The translations under genes were made by a program, and so were the position numbers. This document shows, one piece after another, positions 1-5,666 of a stretch of DNA of 5,710 nucleotides. The notes beneath the pieces were generated by a model, which searched no databases, had not been told where the DNA came from, and was given only the letters and a program-made list of their open reading frames with translations. Each line of letters begins with the position of its first letter. Position 1 is the stretch's first letter. Source of the DNA: Actinomycetota bacterium (GTDB lineage Bacteria > Actinomycetota > Coriobacteriia > Anaerosomatales > Anaerosomataceae); contig DSAI01000162.1 of NCBI GenBank assembly GCA_011372845.1, forward strand, positions 1 through 5,710, in the 5' to 3' direction.

Positions 1-206
1 GGCGCCTCGTGAGCGTAGTCGTGAAGCGGGACCTTGCACGAAGTGCACGGCTGCGAACCCACCTCGGGGTGCTCCTGGGCCTCGGCAGACTCGGGCTGGT
101 AGTGCGCGTACTGCACCACCACGAGGCCGGCCACGATGACGACCAGCGCCACGAGGATCAGCACCCCTGCAACGGCGGACGTACGCTTCCTTGCCTGTGG
201 TGTCAT
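1..206 (-). CDS. Membrane-anchored protein with CXXC(K) motif, N-terminal part only (cut by window edge)
   Basis: The reading frame starts at an ATG (204-206) and stays open to the window edge, giving the first 68 residues. Residues 1-10 are basic (three of them Arg or Lys), residues 11-33 are a strongly hydrophobic single membrane segment, and residues 34-53 are a polar, Glu- and Pro-containing linker. Next comes PCTSCKVPLHDYAHE (53-67), with Cys54 and Cys57 spaced CXXC and followed by Lys58, plus His61 and His66. This is the layout of an N-terminally anchored extracytoplasmic protein. CXXCK is the unusual haem-attachment form known from the catalytic haem of NrfA nitrite reductases, so a c-type cytochrome is possible. 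A metal-binding or redox CXXC protein is equally possible. A modest AGGG ribosome site lies a few bases upstream. It lies 123 bp beyond livF on the same strand, and nothing links it functionally to the transporter. The family is not recognised. Confidence 0.6.
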   Translation of the reverse strand, partial: MTPQARKRTSAVAGVLILVALVVIVAGLVVVQYAHYQPESAEAQEHPEVGSQPCTSCKVPLHDYAHEA

Positions 207-286
207 CGACCCTGCCGATCCGTCTGCGAGTACCGCGCCCGATGCCGGCCGACATGCGAGCGTTCGTGCATACCACTACAAGCTGT

Positions 287-315
287 ATAGTACGCGAAAT
301 CATGGGCGTTTGCAG
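287..315 (-). promoter_or_regulatory. Weak candidate promoter for the left-edge gene
   Basis: Read on the minus strand, a TACTAT hexamer (287-292) lies 17 bp after CTGCAA (310-315), resembling -10 and -35 boxes with 4/6 and 3/6 matches. It would give a leader of about 70 bases before the ATG at 206. The gap between livF and this gene (207-329) shows no convincing intrinsic terminator, so read-through from the liv operon is also possible. Confidence 0.22.
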
Positions 316-329
316 GGGACGCAGCGGTG

Positions 330-1058
330 CTATCCACCGAGATATGCACGCTTCAGTTCGGGATTCTCAAGAAGCTCGGCTGCGGTGCCCTCGGTGAAGA
401 GCCGCCCACCCTGCAACACGTAACCACGATCGGCGATGGACAGGGCGGCGTTCGCGTTCTGTTCCACCACGAAGACCGCCACACCCTGCTCGTTCACCTG
501 TTGGATGAGCTCGAAGTTCTGGTCCACGAGCGCGGGCGACAGGCCCATCGACGGCTCGTCCATGCAGATGAGCTTGGGCCGGCTCATCAACGCCCGGCCG
601 AACGCGACCATCTGCTGCTCACCGCCGGAGAGCGTGCCTGCGCGCTGCTTGCGCCGCTCGGCGAGCTTGGGGAAGTACTCGTAGACGCGCTCGAGGTCCT
701 CGGCGATGCCTGAAGCGTCGTTGCGCGTGTACGCCCCCATCTCGAGGTTCTCCACCACAGTGAGGTGCGGGAACAGCCGACGGTTCTCGGGTACGGTCGC
801 TATGCCGCGCTTGATCCGCTCGGCGGTCCTGAGGTTGTTGATGACCTCGCCCTCCCAGAGCACCTGCCCTTTGGTGGGCTTCACGATGCCGAGGATGGTC
901 TTCATCGTGGTGGACTTACCCGACGCGTTACCGCCGAGCAGACACACGATCTCGCCCGGATACACCGTGTAGTTCACGCCCTTGAGGATCTGGATCCGCC
1001 CGTAGAAGGTCTGGACGTCCCGGAACTCAAGCAGTGGCGTCTGCTGCTCGCTTGCCAA
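330..1058 (-). CDS. livF: Branched-chain amino acid ABC importer ATPase LivF
   Basis: One of the two cytoplasmic ATPases that power the LIV importer, 242 residues and of normal family length. ABC motifs appear in order: Walker A GGNASGKST (42-50, catalytic Lys48), the Q-loop region VPENRRLF (89-96), signature LSGGEQQ (143-149), Walker B LICMDE (163-168, Glu168) and the switch region VVEQNANAA. The family-typical ending is AYLGG. Glu instead of Gln in the Q-loop and EQN instead of the switch His are also found in E. coli LivF, so they are subfamily marks and not damage. Walker A has ASGKS where E. coli LivF has GAGKT. I chose the TTG at 1058 because a perfect GGAGG lies 6 bases upstream. The frame can also be read from a TTG at 1073, but that has no good ribosome site and would place GGAGG inside the gene. 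The chosen start overlaps the end of livG by 32 bp, so translation is probably coupled. It is the last liv gene. Confidence 0.95.
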   Translation of the reverse strand: MASEQQTPLLEFRDVQTFYGRIQILKGVNYTVYPGEIVCLLGGNASGKSTTMKTILGIVKPTKGQVLWEGEVINNLRTAERIKRGIATVPENRRLFPHLTVVENLEMGAYTRNDASGIAEDLERVYEYFPKLAERRKQRAGTLSGGEQQMVAFGRALMSRPKLICMDEPSMGLSPALVDQNFELIQQVNEQGVAVFVVEQNANAALSIADRGYVLQGGRLFTEGTAAELLENPELKRAYLGG

Positions 1059-1815
1059 GATAGGCCTCCACAACCTGGGGGTCGTTGGCGACTTCGTCGT
1101 AGGTGCCCTCGGCGATCTTCACGCCGTGGTCCATCGCGATGACCCGGTCGGACACACCCTCCACCACATGCATGTCATGCTCGATCATGAGGATCGTATA
1201 GCCCTTCTCCCGGAGCAGCTTGATCTGCTCCATCACCTCGTGCGATTCGGCGGGGTTCATGCCTGCCACCGGCTCGTCGAGGAGCAGTAGCGCGGGGTCA
1301 GAGGCCAGCGCGCGCGCGATCTCGAGCCGGCGGCGGTTCGCGTACGAGAGCGAGTACGCCGGCTGCGACTGGCGGGGGCCCGAGAAACGCCCGGGGAACA
1401 TGTCGAGGATCTCCTGCGCCTTCTCGCGCATCGCCCGCTCCTCACGACGCACGTTGGGGAGGCGCAGCATCGATGCGACGACACCGCCGCTGGTGACGGA
1501 GTGCATGCCTACCAGCACGTTTTCCATCACGCTCATGTTGGTGAAGAGCCTCAACGACTGGAAAGTGCGCGAGATGCCCTTGTCGTGCACCACGTCGGCG
1601 CGCAGCCCGGCGATGCTCTCCCCTTTGAGGAGGATGTCGCCCGAGTGCGGCTCATAGAGACCGCTGATGAGGTTGAACGTGGTGGTCTTGCCGGAGCCGT
1701 TAGGCCCGATGATCGAGACGATCTCGTTCTCCTCGACGGTGAACGACAGTGTGTCGACGGCCTTGAGTCCGCCGAACGACATGGACACATCCTGCAGTTC
1801 GAGTACGCTGCCCAT
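1027..1815 (-). CDS. livG: Branched-chain amino acid ABC importer ATPase LivG
   Basis: The second ATPase of the importer, 262 residues and expected to form the nucleotide-binding dimer with LivF. Visible motifs are Walker A GPNGSGKT (37-44), the Q-loop Gln86 in RTFQ, the signature LSYANRRRLEIARAL (156-170), Walker B ALLLLDEP (175-182, catalytic Glu181), the D-loop region GMNPAES and the switch His213 in IEHDM. The long segment between Q-loop and signature (residues 87-155) is typical of LivG compared with LivF. The signature reads LSYAN where the ABC consensus is LSGGQ and E. coli LivG has LAYGQ. I believe LSYAN occurs in other LivG proteins, but this is from memory. The ATG start follows the livM stop by 2 bp, and a GGAGG (1823-1827) in the last livM codons is 7 bases upstream. 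Both support the start and translational coupling. Confidence 0.96.
   Translation of the reverse strand: MGSVLELQDVSMSFGGLKAVDTLSFTVEENEIVSIIGPNGSGKTTTFNLISGLYEPHSGDILLKGESIAGLRADVVHDKGISRTFQSLRLFTNMSVMENVLVGMHSVTSGGVVASMLRLPNVRREERAMREKAQEILDMFPGRFSGPRQSQPAYSLSYANRRRLEIARALASDPALLLLDEPVAGMNPAESHEVMEQIKLLREKGYTILMIEHDMHVVEGVSDRVIAMDHGVKIAEGTYDEVANDPQVVEAYLGKRAADATA
1065..1069 (-). promoter_or_regulatory. Ribosome binding site of livF, inside livG
   Basis: GGAGG on the minus strand, 6 bases before the TTG start at 1058. It lies within livG codons for the conserved C-terminal VEAYLG stretch. It decides the livF start in favour of 1058 over the TTG at 1073. Confidence 0.75.
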
Positions 1816-1817
1816 GC

Positions 1818-2963
1818 CTACACCTCCAGGTCCTTCTCGCCCTCTTCGAGGTCGAAGAGGGATTGCCGTGTCCGTTCCAGTTCGCGCGGATCCACTTCAT
1901 GCGACTCATACCGGAAGATCTTGTCGGGGATGAGTCCCTCAGGCCTGAAGATGACCATCACCACGATGAGGATGCCGTAGATGAGCATCCGGTAGACCTC
2001 GAAATCGCTCCGTGCGGCGCCAGCGGCCTGCCGGATGATCTGCGGAAGCGCCTGCAGCACGATCGCGCCGATGACCACGCCGGGGATCGAGCCCATGCCG
2101 CCGAGGACGACCATGCACACAACGATGACCGACTGCATGAAGAGGAACGACTCGGGGCTGATGACGTTGCTGTAGTAGGCGAAGAGCGAACCGGCGAACC
2201 CGGCGATGCCGGCCGAGAGCACCACAGCGAGCATCTTGGCGCGCGAGGCGGTGATGCCTGCCGAGACGGCGGCGAGCTCGTCTTCCCGGAGCGCGTTCCA
2301 CGCCCGGCCGATTCTTGAGTTCTTGAGGTTGGTGAGCAGCACTGCCAGCACGATCACGCACACCAACACGAGGTAGTAGTACTCCACAGGCTTGTCGATC
2401 ACGAGCCAGGCGGCGAGCCCCCCGGCGCCACGATCGGCCGAGGAGGACAGCGCAGGCGGATAGATGCCCGTGATGCCGTTGGGGCCGTTGGTCAGCGGCA
2501 CCAGGTTGGTGATCGTGAGCCGCACGATCTCGCCGAAGGCCAACGTCACGATGGCGAGATAGTCACCGCGCAGGCGGAGCGTGGGCACACTGATCAAGAA
2601 TCCTGCCACCATGGCGACCAGCGCGCTCAGGGCGAGCACCGCCAGGAACGGCCACTGGAGGCCGAACTTGGGCGACGAGAGCAGCGCTGTCGTGTAGGCG
2701 CCGAACGCGAAGAACGCGATGTAGCCGAGATTGAGGAGCCCGGTCTCGCCCATCACGATGTTGAGACCGAGCGACAGCATCACGAAGATCAGCGAGATCA
2801 CGCCCACTCGCAGCCATGCCGTCTCCACGAGTCCCGCCACGTTCAGCAGCGGGAAGACCCCCGCGATCACGATCGCCAGCGCCCACCAGACCCAGCCGGG
2901 CAACCTGGAGAGCGCGTCATGAAGGCCCGACCTGCCATCCCGTGTCATCGTCTTGGCGGTCAT
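1818..2963 (-). CDS. livM: Branched-chain amino acid ABC importer permease LivM
   Basis: One of two membrane permeases that form the substrate channel, 381 residues. Family hallmarks include LSLGLNIVMGETGLLNLG (64-80), TLRLRGDYLAIVTLAFGEI (128-146), TNGPNGITGI (158-167), the ATPase-contact (EAA-like) loop IGRAWNALREDELAAVSAGI (218-237), VVLGGMGSIPGVVIGA (285-300) and the closing FRPEGLIP (339-346). About nine to ten hydrophobic segments can be read between residues 24 and 340. The protein ends in a polar, acidic tail of about 35 residues (347-381) that is probably cytoplasmic. The ATG at 2963 lies 3 bp after the livH stop. A GGAGAAGG stretch (2972-2979) upstream acts as ribosome site, with the AAGG part 8 bases away. 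A second in-frame ATG at codon 6 has no comparable site. It is coupled to livH before it and livG after it. Confidence 0.96.
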   Translation of the reverse strand: MTAKTMTRDGRSGLHDALSRLPGWVWWALAIVIAGVFPLLNVAGLVETAWLRVGVISLIFVMLSLGLNIVMGETGLLNLGYIAFFAFGAYTTALLSSPKFGLQWPFLAVLALSALVAMVAGFLISVPTLRLRGDYLAIVTLAFGEIVRLTITNLVPLTNGPNGITGIYPPALSSSADRGAGGLAAWLVIDKPVEYYYLVLVCVIVLAVLLTNLKNSRIGRAWNALREDELAAVSAGITASRAKMLAVVLSAGIAGFAGSLFAYYSNVISPESFLFMQSVIVVCMVVLGGMGSIPGVVIGAIVLQALPQIIRQAAGAARSDFEVYRMLIYGILIVVMVIFRPEGLIPDKIFRYESHEVDPRELERTRQSLFDLEEGEKDLEV

Positions 2964-2966
2964 CGG

Positions 2967-4187
2967 CTACACCTTCTCCGTGATTGCTTCGCCGAGGATG
3001 CCCGACGGCCGGAACATGAGGATGACCATGAGCACCGCGAAAGCGATCACCGGCTGCCACCGCGTGTCGATGCGCGCCGAGGCGTTCACGAACATGTACG
3101 CCGCCACAGCGGCCAGGAACACGTTGCCCATCATGAGCCGCATGGCGTGGGCGGCCGACACCGAGAGCAGCGCGTCCGTGCGCTCAGCCATGAGAACGCG
3201 CACGCCGTGGTACGGCGTGAGGCGGTACACGTTCACGATGCTCTGCTCGTACTCAGGCGTACGGCGGTCCGGAGAGATGTGCCCGACCCGCTGGCGCGGC
3301 ACATGCACCATCTGCACGTACAGGCCGAGCACCAGGCCGGCCAACACGAACCACGCGAGGAAGCCGAGGTCGACGCTCACGCCGTAGGTCTCGGTCATGC
3401 CGAGCACGATCGCTCCCACGACCGCCCCGGGGATGTTTCCGATACCGCCAAGCACGGCGGCGGTGAACGCCTTGAGCCCGTACAGGAAGCCCGCGTCGTA
3501 CTTGAGCGAGCCGTAGTACATCACCACGAGGAGGCCACCGATACCTGCGAGCGCGGAGCCCACGAGGAACGTGAAGGCGATGGTCCGGTTGGTGTCGATG
3601 CCCATCATCTCGGCGGCTTCCATGTCCTGGGATGTCGCACGCATCGCCTTGCCGATGCGTGTGGACTTCACAAGGTAGGTGAGGCCCACCATCAGCAGCG
3701 CCGAGACCGCGATGATCACCAGAGCGAGCACGCGGATCCTCACGCCGAACAGACCCACAGACGCCGAGGACAACTCGAGTGTGGGGATGGTCACCGGCTT
3801 GGAGCCGAAGATGAGGATGATCAGCTGCTGAAGAGCGATTGAGACACCGATGGCCGAAAGAAGCGGGATGATCCGCGACCGCCCTCTCAGCGGCCGGTAT
3901 GCTATGCGCTCGATGACGAAGCCGAGCACCATGGGAACCAGGACGGCGACCGCGAGAGCAGCCACCAGAGCGCCGGCAAGCATCAGCGGTGAACTGTCCG
4001 CATCGACACCGACGGCTAGCAGTGTGAACGCCGCCACATAGCCGCCCACGGTGAACACCTCGCCATGGGCGAAGTTGATGAATTTCAGCACGCCATAGAC
4101 CATCGTGTAGCCGAGCGCGATCAGCGCGTAGATCATGCCTACGGTGAGACCGCCTATGGTCACGCTTACGATGTGATCAAGGCTCAC
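2967..4187 (-). CDS. livH: Branched-chain amino acid ABC importer permease LivH, with a ~100-residue C-terminal insertion
   Basis: The partner permease of LivM, 406 residues against roughly 290-310 for most LivH proteins. The N-terminal two thirds are standard: GLTVGMIYALIALGYTMVYG (13-32), KFINFAHGEVFTVGGY (35-50), RPLRGRSRIIPLLSAIGVS (98-116), the ATPase-contact loop IGKAMRATSQDMEAAEMMGID (178-198) and FTAAVLGGIGNIPGAVVGA (241-259). The usual end, WQPVIAFAVLMVILMFRPSGILG (377-399), comes only after an insertion at about 272-375. That insertion holds two extra hydrophobic segments (about 275-294 and 353-370) around an Arg/His-rich polar loop. I start it at the GTG at 4187, because AAGGAG lies 6 bases upstream and the family's conserved N-terminus begins directly. 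A GTG at 4250 in frame would add 21 non-conserved polar residues without a good ribosome site. It follows livK after 172 bp and precedes livM by 3 bp. Confidence 0.95.
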   Translation of the reverse strand: MSLDHIVSVTIGGLTVGMIYALIALGYTMVYGVLKFINFAHGEVFTVGGYVAAFTLLAVGVDADSSPLMLAGALVAALAVAVLVPMVLGFVIERIAYRPLRGRSRIIPLLSAIGVSIALQQLIILIFGSKPVTIPTLELSSASVGLFGVRIRVLALVIIAVSALLMVGLTYLVKSTRIGKAMRATSQDMEAAEMMGIDTNRTIAFTFLVGSALAGIGGLLVVMYYGSLKYDAGFLYGLKAFTAAVLGGIGNIPGAVVGAIVLGMTETYGVSVDLGFLAWFVLAGLVLGLYVQMVHVPRQRVGHISPDRRTPEYEQSIVNVYRLTPYHGVRVLMAERTDALLSVSAAHAMRLMMGNVFLAAVAAYMFVNASARIDTRWQPVIAFAVLMVILMFRPSGILGEAITEKV

Positions 4188-4193
4188 GCGGTG

Positions 4194-4199
4194 CTCCTT
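4194..4199 (-). promoter_or_regulatory. Ribosome binding site of livH
   Basis: AAGGAG on the minus strand, 6 bases before the GTG at 4187. It fixes the livH start there and not at the in-frame GTG at 4250. Confidence 0.75.
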
Positions 4200-4230
4200 G
4201 CCAGTGAGATGTGCCGCCCTGCCCTGTGCC

Positions 4231-4272
4231 GTGCATTCTGCACTATTCACACAGTCCGTGCATCAATGCACG
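4231..4272. repeat. Two GTGCA/TGCAC inverted repeats upstream of livH
   Basis: The first dyad is GTGCA-TTC-TGCAC (4231-4243). The second is CGTGCAT-CA-ATGCACG (4257-4272). They share the same half-site in the same arrangement, with start-to-start spacing of about 27 bp. Both lie in the non-coding gap between livK and livH. They could be operator sites for a dimeric regulator or small RNA hairpins. No strong promoter is visible next to them. Confidence 0.5.
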
Positions 4273-4302
4273 CCGACTTCTTCGAAAAGCTCCGGGCTTA
4301 CG

Positions 4303-4334
4303 CGGAGGGCGTAGGAGACTTCCTACGCCCTCCG
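4303..4334 (-). promoter_or_regulatory. Perfect 14-bp stem-loop after livK (mRNA stabiliser or attenuator)
   Basis: CGGAGGGCGTAGGA (4303-4316) pairs exactly with TCCTACGCCCTCCG (4321-4334) around a 4-base loop. The stem begins 25 bases after the livK stop and lies 116 bases before livH. On the minus strand the next bases are CGTAAGCCCGGAGCTTTTCG. There is no U-run directly after the stem, so it is not a classical intrinsic terminator. A UUUU lies about 14 bases further on, after a small AAGC/GCTT stem. A stable hairpin just after the binding-protein gene is a known way in ABC importer operons (for example malE-malF) to protect upstream mRNA or reduce downstream expression. That role is inferred here. 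Confidence 0.75.
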
Positions 4335-4359
4335 GCCACTCATACGATCCGTAGCAGTG

Positions 4360-5586
4360 CTACTGAGCGGAGACCCAGTTGCCCGCCTCGACCTTGTACC
4401 GCGGAACGTTCGACGGGGTCAGACCCTCGACCACGATGTCGCCCTTGGCGACTGCCCCGCTCGCCTCGGTGGCGAACCCGAACGTACCGGTGACGCCCTC
4501 ATAAGTGAGGCCCTGGAGCGCCGCGATGACGTCCTCGGTGTCGGTGGAGCCCGCCTGCTTGATAGCGGCGATCAGCGCGCCGAACGCGTCGTAGTTGTTC
4601 TGCGCGTACGGGCCGACTTCCTCGCCGTACGCCGCCGTGTACTTCTCGGCGAATGCGGCGTAACCAGGCTGCTGCTCCTCGGGGAAGCCGCCGAAGGTGG
4701 CGAGGCAACCCTCGGCGTTCTCTTCGCCGCCCGACTCGGCCACGAACTCGGCCGAACGGATGCCGTCGCCGCCCATGAAGATCACGTCACCAAGACCGGC
4801 CTCGACCATCTGCTTGCGCATGAGGCCCGCCTCCGGGTGGTACCCGGTGAAGATGATAGCGTCGGGAGCGAACTCCTTGACGTTGGCCACCTGGGCCGAC
4901 AGGTCCTTGTCGCCCGACTGGCAGTTCTGGCGCAGCGTCTCCACGCCCTCGGCCTGGAGCGTGGCCTCGGCCACGTCGGCAAGCCCCACGGCGTACGCGC
5001 CGTTATCGTCCATCAGCACGACCTTCTCGGCGCCAAGCTCCATGGCCCAGACCGCGAGGGCCTCGCCCTGGATGGCGTCGTTCCAGCAGGTGCGATGGAA
5101 CGTGTCGGTACCGGTCTCGTTGGCCGCAGGCCCGGTGACCGAACCGCTGATCTGCGGGATCCGATTCTCGTAATAGATCGGAATCGCCGAGAGCGTGGCA
5201 CCCGTGGTCAGGCTGCCGATCACGCCCACGACACCCTCGTCGACCATGGTCTGCGCCACGACCGCCGACTCGGCAGGCTCGGCCTTGTCGTCAAGGATGA
5301 CGAGCTCGACCTTGTAGGTGGTGCCGTCCATCTCGAAGGTGCCGAAGTCCTCGAGCGCGAGCTCGACGCCGTTCTTCGCCGCAGCGCCGTAGTCCGGCAG
5401 CGGCCCAGTAAGTGCGGTCTGGACGCCGATCTTGATCGTCTCGACCTCGCCACCGGTGGTGGTGTCCTGCCCGCCGTCGCCGTCGCCCTCATCCTCGGCA
5501 GCACAGCCTGAAAGGCCGAACATGCTGAGCGCGAGAGCGGCCGTGAGCAGCAGCGCAAGCGCCTTGCGTGTCCGCTCATGCCACAT
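4360..5586 (-). CDS. livK: Branched-chain amino acid ABC importer substrate-binding lipoprotein LivK
   Basis: The extracytoplasmic receptor that binds the amino acid and hands it to LivH-LivM; 408-residue precursor. A basic start (MWHERTRK) and hydrophobic stretch (9-24) lead to the lipobox LSGC (25-28), so Cys28 should be lipidated and the mature protein anchored to the membrane. An acidic Gly/Asp/Thr-rich linker (29-50) precedes the type I periplasmic-binding fold (Peripla_BP_6 class). Family landmarks are IKIGVQTALTGPLPDYG (51-67), ELALEDFG, VVGVIGSLTTGATLSAIPIYYENRIPQIS (119-147), FHRTCWNDAIQG (163-174), VVLMDDNGAYAVGLADV (189-205), DLSAQVANVKEFAPDAIIFTGYHPEAG (228-254) and YAQNNYDAFGALIAAIKQAG (327-346). 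The ATG at 5586 has AAGGGGG 6 bases upstream. The receptor gene comes first in the operon. The true ligand (Leu/Ile/Val or another amino acid, amide or urea-type compound) cannot be read from sequence alone. Confidence 0.95.
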   Translation of the reverse strand: MWHERTRKALALLLTAALALSMFGLSGCAAEDEGDGDGGQDTTTGGEVETIKIGVQTALTGPLPDYGAAAKNGVELALEDFGTFEMDGTTYKVELVILDDKAEPAESAVVAQTMVDEGVVGVIGSLTTGATLSAIPIYYENRIPQISGSVTGPAANETGTDTFHRTCWNDAIQGEALAVWAMELGAEKVVLMDDNGAYAVGLADVAEATLQAEGVETLRQNCQSGDKDLSAQVANVKEFAPDAIIFTGYHPEAGLMRKQMVEAGLGDVIFMGGDGIRSAEFVAESGGEENAEGCLATFGGFPEEQQPGYAAFAEKYTAAYGEEVGPYAQNNYDAFGALIAAIKQAGSTDTEDVIAALQGLTYEGVTGTFGFATEASGAVAKGDIVVEGLTPSNVPRYKVEAGNWVSAQ

Positions 5587-5601
5587 AACGTACCCCCTTG
5601 C

Positions 5602-5624
5602 CTATCGAGATAGCACCGCTATCT
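5602..5624 (-). promoter_or_regulatory. Leader hairpin / dyad operator before livK
   Basis: AGATAGC-ACC-GCTATCT (5608-5624) is a perfect 7-bp inverted repeat with a 3-base centre. A third copy of the half-site, CTATC (5602-5606), is inverted relative to the middle GATAG, so the middle arm could pair with either neighbour. The element lies just downstream of the predicted -10 box and before the livK ribosome site. In RNA it would form a hairpin near the 5' end. In DNA it would suit a repressor operator. Confidence 0.55.
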
Positions 5625-5637
5625 GGTTGGTTGGGGG

Positions 5638-5666
5638 ATTGTAACGCTTTGGTACCAATGAATCCA
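5638..5666 (-). promoter_or_regulatory. Candidate sigma-70-type promoter of the liv operon
   Basis: On the minus strand TACAAT (5638-5643, 5/6 match to the -10 consensus) follows TGGATT (5661-5666, 3/6 match to -35) with a 17-bp spacer. Transcription would start near 5631, giving a leader of about 45 bases to the livK ATG at 5586. The poor -35 suggests an activator-dependent or regulated promoter. Confidence 0.5.
5649..5658. promoter_or_regulatory. TTGGTACCAA palindrome in the promoter spacer
   Basis: A perfect 10-bp palindrome lying wholly between the predicted -10 and -35 boxes of the liv promoter. A protein bound here would block RNA polymerase, so it is a candidate operator. The responsible regulator is not in the window. 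Confidence 0.4.

Noticed and set aside
36..48. TGCAC-GAA-GTGCA inverted repeat at the left edge
   Set aside because: It lies inside the coding sequence for the CTSC motif (codons TGC ACT TCG TGC), where the repeated Cys codons alone explain the symmetry.
207..329. Terminator or small RNA between livF and the left-edge gene
   Set aside because: Only short stems (4-5 bp), one overlapping the livF stop codon, and no U-run were found; nothing beyond a weak promoter could be supported.
2919..3842. Plus-strand open frame (307 codons) opposite livH
   Set aside because: His/Arg/Asp-rich antisense shadow of the livH permease, with no recognisable fold and no convincing ribosome site.
4303..4334. Intrinsic terminator after livK
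   Set aside because: The stem is strong but the bases just after it on the minus strand are CGTAAGCCC, with no U-run. livH, livM, livG and livF need to be transcribed with livK or from an unseen promoter.
4357..5511. Long plus-strand open frame (384 codons) opposite livK
   Set aside because: It is antisense to an unmistakable LivK. Its composition (His, Arg, Asp and Gly repeats) is typical of the opposite strand of GC-rich coding DNA, with no domain recognised.
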